Assembly: GCF_001695575.1 (NCBI RefSeq)
Contig: NZ_LUAX01000001.1
Coordinates: 1,736,001 to 1,800,000, forward strand
DNA: 64,000 bases
Origin: Vibrio europaeus
Lineage (GTDB): Bacteria > Pseudomonadota > Gammaproteobacteria > Enterobacterales > Vibrionaceae
Direction: 5' to 3'
Shown here: piece by piece, positions 8,688 through 18,618 of the stretch
How positions within the stretch are numbered: the stretch's first letter is position 1
Layout of the letters: each line of letters begins with the position of its first letter
Position numbers and translations under genes: made by a program
Notes under the pieces: model-generated
Databases searched by the model: none
Told to the model about the DNA's origin: nothing
What the model saw: only the letters and a program-made list of their open reading frames with translations

Positions 8688-10238
8688 ATGCGAGTTACGA
8701 TAAGTAGGCTCGTTGTCATCAGTGCGTCGATTCTCACCATAATTGCAATGACGGCGATTTCACTTCTTAGTTGGAACAGCAGTATAGATGCTATCTACAA
8801 GTTGAATAAATCGTCGTACATGCAATCGAGTCACGCTTTAGGTGAGCAACTGGCTACACCCGTAAGGTTTAAGAAGATTGCGAACATCGAGGAGAGAATT
8901 GATGTTGCCTTCCAAGCTAAAAATGGCAGCTTAAATAGTGTTGCAATCTACTTACCTGACCTATCGCTTCTGTACGCGAGTACTGAAGCAGCCAAGTCTT
9001 CAAAATTAGCTAATCCAATTGAAAGTAAACTGGTGTTGGCTGACACAAACGACAACTATCAAATTGGCATTCCACTGCTATCTGGCAAGAAGCAGACCCT
9101 TGTCGGTTACCTAGTCACTGATTGGAACTTCGCCCAAGCTCAAGGACTCGGTAGCGAGTTGAGTAAACAGTCTGTTATCGTTGGTAGTGTGTCAGTAGTG
9201 GCATGTACTGCGCTCCTTATGGCGCTACTTAATACTATGCTAGGAAGACCGTTACATCAGCTGAATCTGCTGTGTGATGAACTGAGTTCTGGGGAATGTG
9301 ATTTAACCAAACGGCTCAACTTCAAGCGCAACAATGAGCTCGGCCAACTTGCGCGCAGCATGAATCGTTTTATTGAAAAAATGGAGAAAACGCTGCGCCC
9401 CATTCATCAAGGCGCCGATTCGGTGACCCTAATTTCTAAAGATCTCGACAATCACTTGGCCTCAATCCGTAGTAAGATCAATCTTCAAAGAGATGAAATC
9501 AAATCTACCGTTGAGTTTAGTGAACAAACTCAGCACTCGGTCTCATTGGTTAAGGACAATACCTTTGTCACTTCTGAGTCTCTCAATCGTGCGGTGGAAA
9601 GTGCCAAAGGTGGTCAGCAACGCCTACTTAGCGCACTTAACGACAATAAAATGATGGCCGAAAAGAGCGCTCACCTCTCTGAGGCCGCCAACGAAGTCAA
9701 TAGCCAAGTGATCAAGGTGACCGAGATCTTGGGTATCATTCGCAATATTGCCGAACAAACCAACCTACTCGCCCTTAATGCAGCGATTGAAGCAGCACGA
9801 GCGGGTGAAGAAGGTCGCGGATTTGCGGTCGTTGCAGACGAAGTACGTGGCTTGGCGGAAAAGACCTCTGATTCCACCAACCAAGTTGAAAACATCTTGT
9901 CTGAGCTTGGCAATGTGACTAACTCTCTGATTCAAATTACCGAAGAAGGCAGTAGCGCAAGTGAAGCAAGTCTTAACTCAATTGAGGACGCGGTAGAGGA
10001 CATAGAAAAAGCACTTAAGGATGTCTCTCAAGCCGATCAAATGTGTTCCACCATCGCTGGTTCTTCTGAATCTCAGATTGATGCCATGTCTGAACTGGTT
10101 GCAAGATTAAATAAGGTTGATCAACAAATCGATAGCCTTGTCGAAGACTCACACAATATCGAAACCAGTAGTGCTGAGTTATTTTCTCAAGCCAGTAATA
10201 CTAGCCAACATCTGTCTAGTTATAACCTAGCCCGATAA
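8688..10238 (+). CDS. Methyl-accepting chemotaxis protein
   Basis: A 516-residue chemoreceptor. TM1 spans about residues 7-29, a short periplasmic region follows (30-160), TM2 is about 163-187, then a HAMP segment ([16 protein letters not shown], ending in DLTKRLNF) and a long coiled-coil signalling domain. The hairpin tip that binds CheA/Che[21 protein letters not shown] through [13 protein letters not shown], is intact. There is no C-terminal CheR/CheB tether pentapeptide. The ligand is unknown; the small periplasmic domain and the secreted Cache-like protein encoded just upstream suggest that sensing may be shared. GGAGCC precedes the chosen ATG; an ATG four bases earlier is in another frame. 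Confidence 0.93.
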   Translation: MRVTISRLVVISASILTIIAMTAISLLSWNSSIDAIYKLNKSSYMQSSHALGEQLATPVRFKKIANIEERIDVAFQAKNGSLNSVAIYLPDLSLLYASTEAAKSSKLANPIESKLVLADTNDNYQIGIPLLSGKKQTLVGYLVTDWNFAQAQGLGSELSKQSVIVGSVSVVACTALLMALLNTMLGRPLHQLNLLCDELSSGECDLTKRLNFKRNNELGQLARSMNRFIEKMEKTLRPIHQGADSVTLISKDLDNHLASIRSKINLQRDEIKSTVEFSEQTQHSVSLVKDNTFVTSESLNRAVESAKGGQQRLLSALNDNKMMAEKSAHLSEAANEVNSQVIKVTEILGIIRNIAEQTNLLALNAAIEAARAGEEGRGFAVVADEVRGLAEKTSDSTNQVENILSELGNVTNSLIQITEEGSSASEASLNSIEDAVEDIEKALKDVSQADQMCSTIAGSSESQIDAMSELVARLNKVDQQIDSLVEDSHNIETSSAELFSQASNTSQHLSSYNLAR

Positions 10239-10265
10239 CCTTTTTGATTAGTGGTATTTCAGCAC

Positions 10266-10299
10266 ACGGTTTTTCGCTATGATGGCGGAAAACCGTTTT
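10266..10299 (+). terminator. Probable terminator after the chemoreceptor gene
   Basis: ACGGTTTTTCGC pairs imperfectly with GCGGAAAACCGT over a TATGATG loop and is followed by a short U-run. It sits between the chemoreceptor gene and cobO. Confidence 0.55.
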
Positions 10300-10315
10300 A
10301 CTATATGGAGTTATC

Positions 10316-10921
10316 ATGTCTACGGATAATCAAAAGGAAGAGCGTTATAAGGCTCGTCAACAGAAAGTCAAAGCTGAAATCGATGCGCGAGTCGCTGCTG
10401 CGCAAGAAGTGAAAGGCTTGTTTCTTGTTATCACAGGTAATGGTAAAGGCAAATCCACTTCGGGTTTCGGTACGGTCGCACGTGCGGTTGGGCATGGCTT
10501 GAAGTGCTCGGTTGCTCAGTTTATTAAGGGCACATGGGACAACGGTGAACGTAATCTACTTGAAAAGCTGGGTGTTGAGTTTCAGGTTATGGGAACAGGC
10601 TTTACTTGGGAAACTCAAAGTAAGGCACAAGACACTGAAGCTGCTCAAAAAATCTGGCAGGAATGTAAACGCATGCTGCAAGACGAATCGATTGATGTCA
10701 TCCTGTTTGATGAGATGACTTATATGGTCAACTACGGCTACATTGAATTGGATGAACTGGTCGAAGCGCTTAACAACCGTCCTAAGATGCAATCGGTCAT
10801 CATCACCGGACGCGGTGCTCATCGCACCTTGACGGAGATGGCAGACACTGTCTCTGAAGTCCGTAACGTCAAGCACGCTTTTGAGTCGGGTGTAAAAGCT
10901 CTCAAAGGTGTTGACTGGTAA
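10316..10921 (+). CDS. cobO: Cob(I)yrinic acid a,c-diamide adenosyltransferase (CobO/BtuR)
   Basis: A 201-residue ATP:corrinoid adenosyltransferase of the CobA/CobO/BtuR type, which puts the 5'-deoxyadenosyl group of ATP onto reduced cobalamin in the cytosol. The P-loop GNGKGKSTSGFG is at about residues 41-52 and the family-typical DEMTYMVNYGYI segment is at about 137-148. The N-terminal charged helix is usual for the family. No other cobalamin genes are nearby, so it likely serves salvage of imported corrinoids. A GGAG ribosome site lies 6 bases before the ATG. Confidence 0.96.
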   Translation: MSTDNQKEERYKARQQKVKAEIDARVAAAQEVKGLFLVITGNGKGKSTSGFGTVARAVGHGLKCSVAQFIKGTWDNGERNLLEKLGVEFQVMGTGFTWETQSKAQDTEAAQKIWQECKRMLQDESIDVILFDEMTYMVNYGYIELDELVEALNNRPKMQSVIITGRGAHRTLTEMADTVSEVRNVKHAFESGVKALKGVDW

Positions 10922-10969
10922 TCGGTTTTTAGCCACTAGAGGCTTACTGTTCTAGTGGCTATACCAATA

Positions 10970-11761
10970 CTACTGACCTATGATATTGATGTTTTGTTTG
11001 TGGGGGTAGTTTCCATCCGGCCACTTATGCGTCGGATAGTAATAATCTTTAGATTCCATTAGCGCCACCACCCCAGGTAGCTTCTCTGTGAGCTCTGCTC
11101 TTGTTTTGAGGCTCAATTCATCGGAATACAGATCGGCTTTTGAACCCAAGTAGCTTGCGGTATTTAGGTAGAAAAACTCGACCGTTTTACATGCACTATC
11201 ACACGTTGGATCATCATATTGATAGTAGCCGTGTTCATCGGCAATTTTCCACTGTTTGTAGAGCGCACTATTGGTTCGCTTTTGATCGCTAAACAGTTTT
11301 GGATACAAAGATTGCCAGCCCGCATTGACGATTAGATGATGGATTTCTTCTTGCGAGGCATCACGGCGATCGCTTGGATTGGTCTCATCGGCTGAGAGGT
11401 CTTGACCGACGCGCCCTTCAATATCCATTGCATCGAAAGCCTCTTCACTAAATCCGCTTTTGCTCATGACCAAAACTGCTTGATTTCGGCGTAGGTGATC
11501 CAGCAAAGCGGGCTCATCAATAATCCCATCCTGATCATTATCTAACCATTGCGCTGCAACATTTGCTGCATAAGCGAGCTTCTGTGAATTGACTTTCTGC
11601 GTTGCACATAGAGTTACTGCATCAAACACGATCGCTTTATGAGTAAAGAAGGCTGCAGGACACCCATCGACATGTTCAGATGTGGTATCAAACTCGCTGG
11701 CCGATGCGCTAAACGTCAACGCTGCTGTCATCACTAGTGATGAATATATGAATGCTTTCAT
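10970..11761 (-). CDS. Secreted protein with an EF-hand-like calcium loop, unknown function
   Basis: A 263-residue exported protein of unknown role. A signal peptide ends near residue 22 (TFSASA), and a strong GAGGAGGAAGC site fixes the start at 11761 rather than the in-frame upstream codon at 11839. The loop DNDQDGIIDEPA near residues 73-84 follows the EF-hand pattern D-x-D-x-D-G-x-I, but the last ligand is Ala, not Glu, and the E-F helix pair is only partly apparent. A C-x-x-x-C pair (CDSACK) lies about two thirds in. Calcium binding is an inference. The gene is convergent with cobO. Confidence 0.7.
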   Translation of the reverse strand: MKAFIYSSLVMTAALTFSASASEFDTTSEHVDGCPAAFFTHKAIVFDAVTLCATQKVNSQKLAYAANVAAQWLDNDQDGIIDEPALLDHLRRNQAVLVMSKSGFSEEAFDAMDIEGRVGQDLSADETNPSDRRDASQEEIHHLIVNAGWQSLYPKLFSDQKRTNSALYKQWKIADEHGYYQYDDPTCDSACKTVEFFYLNTASYLGSKADLYSDELSLKTRAELTEKLPGVVALMESKDYYYPTHKWPDGNYPHKQNINIIGQ

Positions 11762-11866
11762 GCTTCCTCCTCTATTGAAAGTACACCTTATCAATGGCGA
11801 AAACCATTGACTGTATGAATGTGTCGTAGATTTGTCCAAGTGAGACTGACAGAGAAATAGAGAGTT

Positions 11867-11895
11867 AAAAAAAACGCGCCACAGATGGCGCGTTT
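11867..11895 (-). terminator. Rho-independent terminator of asmA
   Basis: The 9-base stem AAACGCGCC/GGCGCGTTT with a 6-base loop is followed on the minus strand by a run of U. It is 23 bases past the asmA stop. Confidence 0.88.
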
Positions 11896-11917
11896 GAAGT
11901 TGTAATCGGATAGACGT

Positions 11918-14080
11918 TTAGTTAAACAGCCCTTTGATTAAGCTATTAACGGCTTCTTTAGTCTTTTCATCTTTGATTTTTTCACCAAGTTTCTCATCGA
12001 GCTTCTTCAATCCACGATCGAGCTCTTTCTCGGCTTTTTGCTTAAGTACATCGTCAAAAATGAGTTTAAACTTAGGCTGCGCCCAAGAACCCGAGATATT
12101 AATTGGAATCGTCACATCTTTCAGTTCATCAATGTCTTCACCACCTTGGCCTTTCAGTGAACCAACAATAGAAGTACTGACCGTAAAATCGACGGTTTCA
12201 TTGAGGTAATTGGCACTACCATTACCACGGATGCGAAGTAGTGGCGACTGCATATGAAGATCATTGGTAGACACATTGCCTTTGTTTAGCTTAAGAGTTG
12301 CTTTCATCGCACTAAAGTCCGTTTTCTGGACTTCATCGCCACCTTCAAGCTTCTCACCTTTGATCTTGGCGTAATTCTCACGAATTAACTGAGCAACGTT
12401 AATGCCGTTCACAGCGCCATCTTCAAAGTTAATGACAATTGTACCGACTAGGTTCTTCTTAATACCTGTTGGCGTTAAGCTGCTCCCTTTAACGTCGACA
12501 TCAATATTGCCCGTGCCTTCCAACATATCGTTGTTTGCGACATCAATCAGCAGAGGCTGTACTTTTACACCTTTGATGCGTTTTTTCGCGGTGTAGCTTG
12601 CTGGCGACTTACGCGCATCTAAACGCGCCGTAGCGTTGATAGAGCCCTGATATAGGTTTGATGTAAATGACGTCAGTTCTGCCACACCTCGGTTAACTGA
12701 GAAGCTCGCCTTTACGTTCTGCATTTTGGCGTTATTGGCTGTGAACTTGTCGATAGTAATCTGACCTTTCACATCCAACATTTTCAGCGCAGAGAGATCT
12801 GGTTCCACTTCTTGAGCGGATTTCTGTGGCGAGGTTTGAGCTGGCTTTTTCTGCGCGGCTTCTGAAGCTGGAGCAGTATCAGATGGCGCTTGAGCCGGAG
12901 CCGCCTTGCCCAACCCTAAAAACTCGTCCAAATCGATATTCGGGCTATGCAAAGCAAATCGAACTTTAGGAATATCACCTAACGTCACGTCAGCTTTACC
13001 ATCAAACGCCAATGCATTCGCGGTCAGCTTTTCTAGCACAAAACTTAGGTGGCTCTCAGTCAGGTCAAACGACAAGTCAGATGCCATATCTACCTTCATT
13101 GGTGACTGAGGTAGTGAGTCTCCTTTGAATGTGGCATCAAGCACCATTTTGTTCATTAGCACTTTGCTGATCGCTTGATCGACTTTCAATGAAGCCGAAC
13201 CCTTCATATCGATATCCAGACCAGCAGCATTGCCTACAACGGCATAGCTCAGCGCATTGGCTTTATCGAACTCAAACGTTTCTAGCCCAATCTTGGCACT
13301 ATCGATTTTTGTTGCAGGATCGCTGAATGTCGCATCAAGGTTAATGTTACGTAGCGCGTACTCTTTAAAGCCCTTTGCTAGCTTAAACTCAGCATCACCT
13401 TTTGCGGTAAATTTCTGCTGATTCGCTTCACCTTTGGCAGCAAAGTCCGCTTTAGTCCAAGTATCGACAGCAAACTGAGAGAGATTCAATGAAACGTCAT
13501 ACAGCTTAGTAAATGAACCCGCTTGCTTATCTTGTATTTCGACCGACGCATTAGAGACTGTAACTCCGGCCAAATTGATTGTCCAAGCAGAAGCGCCGCC
13601 ACTACTTTGAGGTGCTTCTTCCGTTACAGGCTGCGAATTGCTTTCTGAATTCGCTGGTGCCACCGTCGCCTCAGCTTGAGCCGCTTGCGCTTGAGTTAGC
13701 GCGTCAATGTTCTTGCTGCCATCAGGTAAGGTTTCCAGCGAGAAAGCTGCGCCATCAAGCGTGATGTTGCCAATTTCAAGCTGTTGGCTGAACAGTGGCA
13801 TCACGGACACATCGACACCGACTGTCTCCACCTTGAACATATTCAATTGTTCAAAGCCTTTCGGATTACGAAGCTCGGTTTGACCTAGTTCGAAACCAAT
13901 CGACGGGAAAAATTGCCAACTGATATCACCATCGATAACAAGATCAAGACCGGTATGGGTTTTCGCTTGTTCAACGATAAGTGGTTTAAATTGGTTTGGG
14001 TTAACTAAAGTAACCAGTGCAATTAAAGCACCGATAATAACAACCACTGGGATTGCTATGATTAGGAACAGTTTCTTCAT
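11918..14080 (-). CDS. AsmA family protein
   Basis: A 720-residue AsmA-like protein with one N-terminal membrane helix (residues about 4-27) followed by a large periplasmic beta-rich domain and a charged helical C-terminus (KEKLDRG-like, about 660-720). AsmA proteins belong to the AsmA/TamB/VPS13-like group linked to phospholipid balance in the outer membrane. A central low-complexity linker rich in Ala, Pro, Gln and Ser occurs near residues 390-425 and a second at 130-160. The start at 14080 (MKKLF) has AAGGA 8 bases upstream; the in-frame ATG at 14086 is only 2 bases from it and less likely. It is monocistronic with its own terminator. Confidence 0.93.
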   Translation of the reverse strand: MKKLFLIIAIPVVVIIGALIALVTLVNPNQFKPLIVEQAKTHTGLDLVIDGDISWQFFPSIGFELGQTELRNPKGFEQLNMFKVETVGVDVSVMPLFSQQLEIGNITLDGAAFSLETLPDGSKNIDALTQAQAAQAEATVAPANSESNSQPVTEEAPQSSGGASAWTINLAGVTVSNASVEIQDKQAGSFTKLYDVSLNLSQFAVDTWTKADFAAKGEANQQKFTAKGDAEFKLAKGFKEYALRNINLDATFSDPATKIDSAKIGLETFEFDKANALSYAVVGNAAGLDIDMKGSASLKVDQAISKVLMNKMVLDATFKGDSLPQSPMKVDMASDLSFDLTESHLSFVLEKLTANALAFDGKADVTLGDIPKVRFALHSPNIDLDEFLGLGKAAPAQAPSDTAPASEAAQKKPAQTSPQKSAQEVEPDLSALKMLDVKGQITIDKFTANNAKMQNVKASFSVNRGVAELTSFTSNLYQGSINATARLDARKSPASYTAKKRIKGVKVQPLLIDVANNDMLEGTGNIDVDVKGSSLTPTGIKKNLVGTIVINFEDGAVNGINVAQLIRENYAKIKGEKLEGGDEVQKTDFSAMKATLKLNKGNVSTNDLHMQSPLLRIRGNGSANYLNETVDFTVSTSIVGSLKGQGGEDIDELKDVTIPINISGSWAQPKFKLIFDDVLKQKAEKELDRGLKKLDEKLGEKIKDEKTKEAVNSLIKGLFN

Positions 14081-14168
14081 CAGCATTATCCTTGCTTGGT
14101 GAGCACGCCTCTTCTGCTAAGGGTTAGCTCCAAGTATAAATGATCAGGTAAATATTTATGGCGACCAT

Positions 14169-14198
14169 AAAAAAAAAGTGGCACTAAAAGTGCCACTT
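14169..14198 (-). terminator. Rho-independent terminator of udk
   Basis: A 10-base stem AAGTGGCACT/AGTGCCACTT with a 3-base loop and a run of nine U on the minus strand. Confidence 0.88.
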
Positions 14199-14236
14199 AT
14201 CTCATAAAAAATAAAGTCTTAAGCGCCTTTTCAACG

Positions 14237-14878
14237 TTAAGCTTTCAAAAGTTTTGCAATATGAGCTTTTAGCACATCGATAGCGATACGGTTTTTGCCA
14301 CCACGTGGAACAATAATGTCTGCGTATTGCTTTGAAGGCTCGATAAACTGCATAAACATAGGACGAACCGTTTCTTGGTACTGCTTCAGAACAGAATCCA
14401 TAGTACGGCCGCGCTCTTCAACGTCACGCTTAACACGACGAAGCAGACAGATATCCAATGGCGTGTCCATAAATACCGTTGCATGCATTAAATCGCGCAG
14501 ACGTGGGTCGGTAAGCAGCAAAATACCTTCAAGAATAATGACTTTCTTAGGTGTCATTGTCGTTGTGTTGTCAGTGCGGGTGTGTTCTGTGTAACTGTAC
14601 TCAGGTACTTCTACCGCTTGTCCCTTAACTAACTGCTCTAGATGTTCGCACAATAGATCATGGTCTAGTGCGCTTGGGTGGTCGTAGTTGGTTTTTACAC
14701 GCTCGTCCATACTAAGATGGTCTTGAGCGTTGTAGTAGCAATCTTCCGTAATCACACCAATTTGATGATCGCCCACTTTTTCACGTAGTTCATTGTAAAT
14801 AGTGCTCGCGATTAAACTTTTTCCAGAAGCAGACGCGCCAGCAATACCTACGATGACGCATTGATTATTATCAGACAT
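14237..14878 (-). CDS. udk: Uridine kinase
   Basis: A 213-residue uridine/cytidine kinase that phosphorylates uridine and cytidine for pyrimidine salvage. The P-loop [11 protein letters not shown] is at residues 11-21, followed by the ITEDCYY and [10 protein letters not shown] nucleoside-binding segments and the [12 protein letters not shown] lid. Length and order match E. coli Udk. It has its own terminator. Uridine phosphorylase (udp) in this window acts in the same salvage network but is not in the same operon. Confidence 0.97.
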   Translation of the reverse strand: MSDNNQCVIVGIAGASASGKSLIASTIYNELREKVGDHQIGVITEDCYYNAQDHLSMDERVKTNYDHPSALDHDLLCEHLEQLVKGQAVEVPEYSYTEHTRTDNTTTMTPKKVIILEGILLLTDPRLRDLMHATVFMDTPLDICLLRRVKRDVEERGRTMDSVLKQYQETVRPMFMQFIEPSKQYADIIVPRGGKNRIAIDVLKAHIAKLLKA

Positions 14879-15078
14879 TATTCTTGCACCCGATGATTTA
14901 GATTGGTGTCATATGCTAATACTAGCAGTGCCTTTCGAAGTGAGGCCTACGTATTAGTATGAATTTAGATAAACCGCCTGATTATAGGGAGTTCAGCCAT
15001 TGGTTGCCAGTCGCGATTGGCTTGATTTACTTAAATGGAATAAAAGATTTCAGCGCAATCGATTACACAGAATAAGAA

Positions 15079-15106
15079 TAAAATAGAGCGCTCATCAGGC
15101 GCTCTA
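15079..15106 (-). terminator. Probable terminator of apbC
   Basis: The stem AGAGCGC/GCGCTCT with a 7-base loop is followed on the minus strand by ATTTTATT, a moderate U-run, 21 bases past the apbC stop. Confidence 0.55.
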
Positions 15107-15126
15107 ATTGCAGTGCATAAAGGTGG

Positions 15127-16200
15127 TTATTCGACCATGGAAAACATAATCGAGTCGGGTTTAGTTTTCCCACGCCAATACAATCTGGCGCTGACCGCTT
15201 CCGCCAAAGCAAGGTACTGCTGACCATGTTCTGATTCTGGTCTTGCAGCAACCGTTGGGATGCCTTTATCAATATCTTCACGCATCTGAATATGAAGTGG
15301 AATTTGGGCGAGAAGATCAAGCCCATACTCATTGGCCATTTTCTCAGCGCCACCCGCACCAAAGATATGCTCTTTTTCACCACAATGACTGCAGATGTGG
15401 TAACTCATGTTTTCTACAAGACCAACGACAGGCACATCAACCTTGTTAAACATTGCCGCACCTTTACGTGCATCGGCTAAAGCCAAGTCTTGAGGAGTTG
15501 TCACGATAACCGCTCCGGTAACCGGAACTTGCTGAGCCAGCGTCAGTTGGATATCACCCGTGCCCGGTGGCATATCAATCACTAGGTAATCCAGTTCAGG
15601 CCACTCGGTTTCATTCAACAATTGAGCGAGCGCCTTAGCTGCCATCGGTCCACGCCAAATCGCCGCTTCATCTTTTGATACAAGGTAGCCAATCGAATGG
15701 GTGAAAATGCCATGTGCTGTAATTGGTTGCATCCATTTGTTATCGCGAACTTCAGGTTGTGCATTGGTTTGACCAAGCATCAGTGGCACTGAAGGACCAT
15801 AAATATCAGCGTCCAATAGCCCAACTTTAGCTCCAGACTTTGACAAGGCCAGCGCTAAGTTGACCGAGGTTGTCGATTTGCCGACCCCGCCTTTTGCTGA
15901 CGTCACCGCGATGACGTTCTTAACCCCTTTCACTGTCGCAGAAACATGGGTTTCGAGAGACTTCGGCGCAACAACAATATTGTACGAGAATGAAGCAACC
16001 TCACCTTTGTTTTGGGAAGCCTCAATCCAAGCAGACAAATCCTGAGTTAACGTATTGGCTGCAAAAGGAATTTCAATAGTAAACTGATTGGCTTCAACTG
16101 ACACAAAGTTCGCCGTCGACGCCCAATCTGGGGCGAGGCTTGGGTGCTCAAATTGATTTAACCAATCACAAAAATCTTGCTTTGAAGTGAACTGACGCAT
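15127..16200 (-). CDS. apbC: Iron-sulfur cluster carrier ATPase ApbC/Mrp
   Basis: A 357-residue P-loop ATPase of the Mrp/Nbp35 family, which binds a bridging Fe-S cluster as a dimer and delivers it to target proteins. The deviant Walker A SAKGGVGKST is at residues 101-110, the MPPGTGDIQLTL segment follows, and the cluster-binding CSHC motif is in SYHICSHCGEKE. The first 90 residues form a small MIP18-like domain as in E. coli ApbC, although it lacks a conserved cysteine pair. AGGAGG lies 3-8 bases before the ATG. It is divergent from metG, the usual arrangement in gamma-proteobacteria. Confidence 0.95.
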   Translation of the reverse strand: MRQFTSKQDFCDWLNQFEHPSLAPDWASTANFVSVEANQFTIEIPFAANTLTQDLSAWIEASQNKGEVASFSYNIVVAPKSLETHVSATVKGVKNVIAVTSAKGGVGKSTTSVNLALALSKSGAKVGLLDADIYGPSVPLMLGQTNAQPEVRDNKWMQPITAHGIFTHSIGYLVSKDEAAIWRGPMAAKALAQLLNETEWPELDYLVIDMPPGTGDIQLTLAQQVPVTGAVIVTTPQDLALADARKGAAMFNKVDVPVVGLVENMSYHICSHCGEKEHIFGAGGAEKMANEYGLDLLAQIPLHIQMREDIDKGIPTVAARPESEHGQQYLALAEAVSARLYWRGKTKPDSIMFSMVE

Positions 16201-16357
16201 AGGTCCTCCTTATGCATCTAATCGTAACACTCCACCAGCCGATACTGAACCCTGAAAAAACTAAGGTATTCCGGTCGCTCACACCTTGGAGTCACTGGTG
16301 GGATAAGGTAGTATTACTCTCTATTTTTTTATACATCATTAGAAGCGAATATTAAGT

Positions 16358-18418
16358 ATGGCGACTGATCCAAGAAAACTTTTGGTAACTTGTGCCCTTC
16401 CGTACGCTAACGGTTCAATTCACCTAGGTCATATGCTTGAGCACATCCAAGCTGACATCTGGGTTCGATACCAACGCCTACGTGGCAACACTGTAAACTT
16501 CATCTGTGCTGACGATGCTCACGGCACGCCAATCATGCTAAAAGCACAACAGATGGGTATTACGCCAGAAGAGATGATCGCTGCAGTAAGTGAAGAGCAC
16601 CAAAAAGACTTCGCTGGCTTCGATATTAGCTTCGATAACTACCACAGCACACACTCAGAAGAGAACCGTGAGCTGGCTTCGCACATCTACCTTGAGCTTA
16701 AGAAAAACGGCTTTATTTCTAGCCGTACGATTTCTCAGTTGTTTGACCCTGAGAAAGAGATGTTCCTACCGGATCGTTTCGTAAAAGGTACTTGTCCTAA
16801 GTGTAAGTCAGAAGATCAGTACGGCGACAACTGTGATAACTGTGGTGAAACGTACAGCCCAACTGAACTGATTGAACCTAAATCAGCGGTCTCTGGCGCG
16901 ACGCCAGTAATGAAAGACTCTGAGCATTTCTTCTTCGACCTACCTCAGTTCGAAAGCATGCTCCAAGAGTGGACGCGTTCAGGTTCGCTACAAACGGAAA
17001 CTGCGAACAAGATGCAAGAGTGGTTTGAGTCAGGTCTGCAACAGTGGGATATCTCACGCGATGCGCCTTACTTCGGCTTCGAGATCCCAGGCGAGAAAGA
17101 CAAATTCTTCTACGTATGGCTAGACGCACCTGTTGGTTACATGGCTTCTTTCAAGAACCTATGTAACAAGACTGAAGGCCTAGATTTCGACGAATACTGG
17201 AAGAAAGACAGCACCACTGAGCTTTACCACTTCATTGGTAAAGACATTGTTTACTTCCACTCACTGTTCTGGCCTGCAATGTTAGAAGGTGCTGGATTCC
17301 GTAAGCCAAACAACGTATTCGTCCACGGCTACGTAACCGTAAACGGCGCGAAGATGTCTAAGTCGAAAGGCACATTCATTAAAGCAGCGACTTACCTAGA
17401 TCACCTAGATCCAGAATGTCTACGTTACTACTACGCAGCGAAGCTAAATAGCCGTATTGATGACCTAGACCTTAACCTTGAAGACTTCACTCAGCGCGTA
17501 AACGCTGACGTCGTCAACAAGATTGTTAACCTAGCTTCTCGTAACGCTGGCTTCATCACTAAACGTTTTGAAGGCAAGCTATCTGCAGAGTTCGCAGAGC
17601 CTGAACTTTACAACGAGTTCGCTGCTGCCGCTGATCGCATTGCTGAGCTTTACGAGACTCGTGAGTTTGGTCGCGCAATTCGTGAAATCACGGCACTAGC
17701 AGACAAAGCGAACCAATACGTTGATGAGAAAGCACCGTGGGTCGTAGCGAAAGAAGAAGGTAAAGACCAAGAACTGCAAGACATCTGTTCTGTGGGTATT
17801 AACCTATTCCGCGTTCTGATGACTTACCTGAAACCAGTGATGCCAGAGCTTGCTGCGCGTACTGAAGCATTCTTAAACGAAGAGCTGACTTGGGAAGGTA
17901 TTGCTGCACCGCTAACTGGTCACGAAATAACTAAGTTCAAAGCATTGTTCAACCGCATCGATCCGAAAAAGGTTGAAGCTATGGTTGAAGCATCTAAAGA
18001 AGATGCAGCAGCAGAAGTTGCAGCGAAAGAAAAAGCTGAAGCTGAAAAGAACAAAGCGAGCCAAACTGAGCTAGATAAAGATCCAATCGCAGACGAAATT
18101 GAGTTTGACGCTTTCGCAGCCGTTGATATGCGTATCGCGCGTATCATCTCTTGTGAAGAAGTGCCAAAAGCAAACAAACTGCTTAAGTTCCAACTCGACA
18201 TCGGTGGTGAAACTCGTCAAGTATTCTCTGGCATCAAGTCAGCATACAAACCTGAAGAGCTAGAAGGCAAGCTAACAGTCATGGTAGCGAACCTTAAGCC
18301 GCGTAAGATGAAGTTTGGTATGTCTGAAGGCATGATCCTAGCAGCTGGCCCGGGTGGTAGCGACCTATGGATTCTTGAGCCGCACGAAGGTGCACAGCCA
18401 GGTATGCGTGTAATGTAA
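16358..18418 (+). CDS. metG: Methionine--tRNA ligase
   Basis: A class I aminoacyl-tRNA synthetase of 686 residues that charges tRNA-Met. The HIGH motif reads HLGH in [12 protein letters not shown], the zinc-binding knuckle is [17 protein letters not shown], and KMSKSKGTF is the KMSKS loop. An Ala/Glu/Lys-rich linker (about residues 545-575) leads to the C-terminal tRNA-binding/dimerisation domain with VDMRIARI and [11 protein letters not shown]. This is the long, zinc-containing E. coli type. A strong terminator follows 19 bases on. Confidence 0.98.
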   Translation: MATDPRKLLVTCALPYANGSIHLGHMLEHIQADIWVRYQRLRGNTVNFICADDAHGTPIMLKAQQMGITPEEMIAAVSEEHQKDFAGFDISFDNYHSTHSEENRELASHIYLELKKNGFISSRTISQLFDPEKEMFLPDRFVKGTCPKCKSEDQYGDNCDNCGETYSPTELIEPKSAVSGATPVMKDSEHFFFDLPQFESMLQEWTRSGSLQTETANKMQEWFESGLQQWDISRDAPYFGFEIPGEKDKFFYVWLDAPVGYMASFKNLCNKTEGLDFDEYWKKDSTTELYHFIGKDIVYFHSLFWPAMLEGAGFRKPNNVFVHGYVTVNGAKMSKSKGTFIKAATYLDHLDPECLRYYYAAKLNSRIDDLDLNLEDFTQRVNADVVNKIVNLASRNAGFITKRFEGKLSAEFAEPELYNEFAAAADRIAELYETREFGRAIREITALADKANQYVDEKAPWVVAKEEGKDQELQDICSVGINLFRVLMTYLKPVMPELAARTEAFLNEELTWEGIAAPLTGHEITKFKALFNRIDPKKVEAMVEASKEDAAAEVAAKEKAEAEKNKASQTELDKDPIADEIEFDAFAAVDMRIARIISCEEVPKANKLLKFQLDIGGETRQVFSGIKSAYKPEELEGKLTVMVANLKPRKMKFGMSEGMILAAGPGGSDLWILEPHEGAQPGMRVM

Positions 18419-18436
18419 AAAGCATTACGATTATCG

Positions 18437-18467
18437 AAAGCCCCGCTGATTCAGCGGGGCTTTTTTG
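18437..18467 (+). terminator. Rho-independent terminator of metG
   Basis: AAAGCCCCGCTGA pairs with the matching TCAGCGGGGCTTT arm and is followed by a U-run; strong GC stem. Confidence 0.92.
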
Positions 18468-18618
18468 TGCCCTTCTTCACACTTTCAGTGCTATCTTGCA
18501 CCAATTGAGTTCATACCCGCCAACCCAAAACCAGCAAACCATTGAATTATATATAGATTATTTCTGGCACCAAACCTGCTCTACCACTTTATAGGTAATC
18601 CATAACAAGGAGTTGGTT

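Noticed and set aside
10929-10960. Perfect stem TAGCCACTAGA/TCTAGTGGCTA after cobO as a terminator
   Set aside because: No U-run follows on either strand; it may still be a weak 3' hairpin.
10958-10970. ATACCAATA near the end of cobO as a further copy of the 50215 element
   Set aside because: Only eight or nine bases match and there is no right-hand end.
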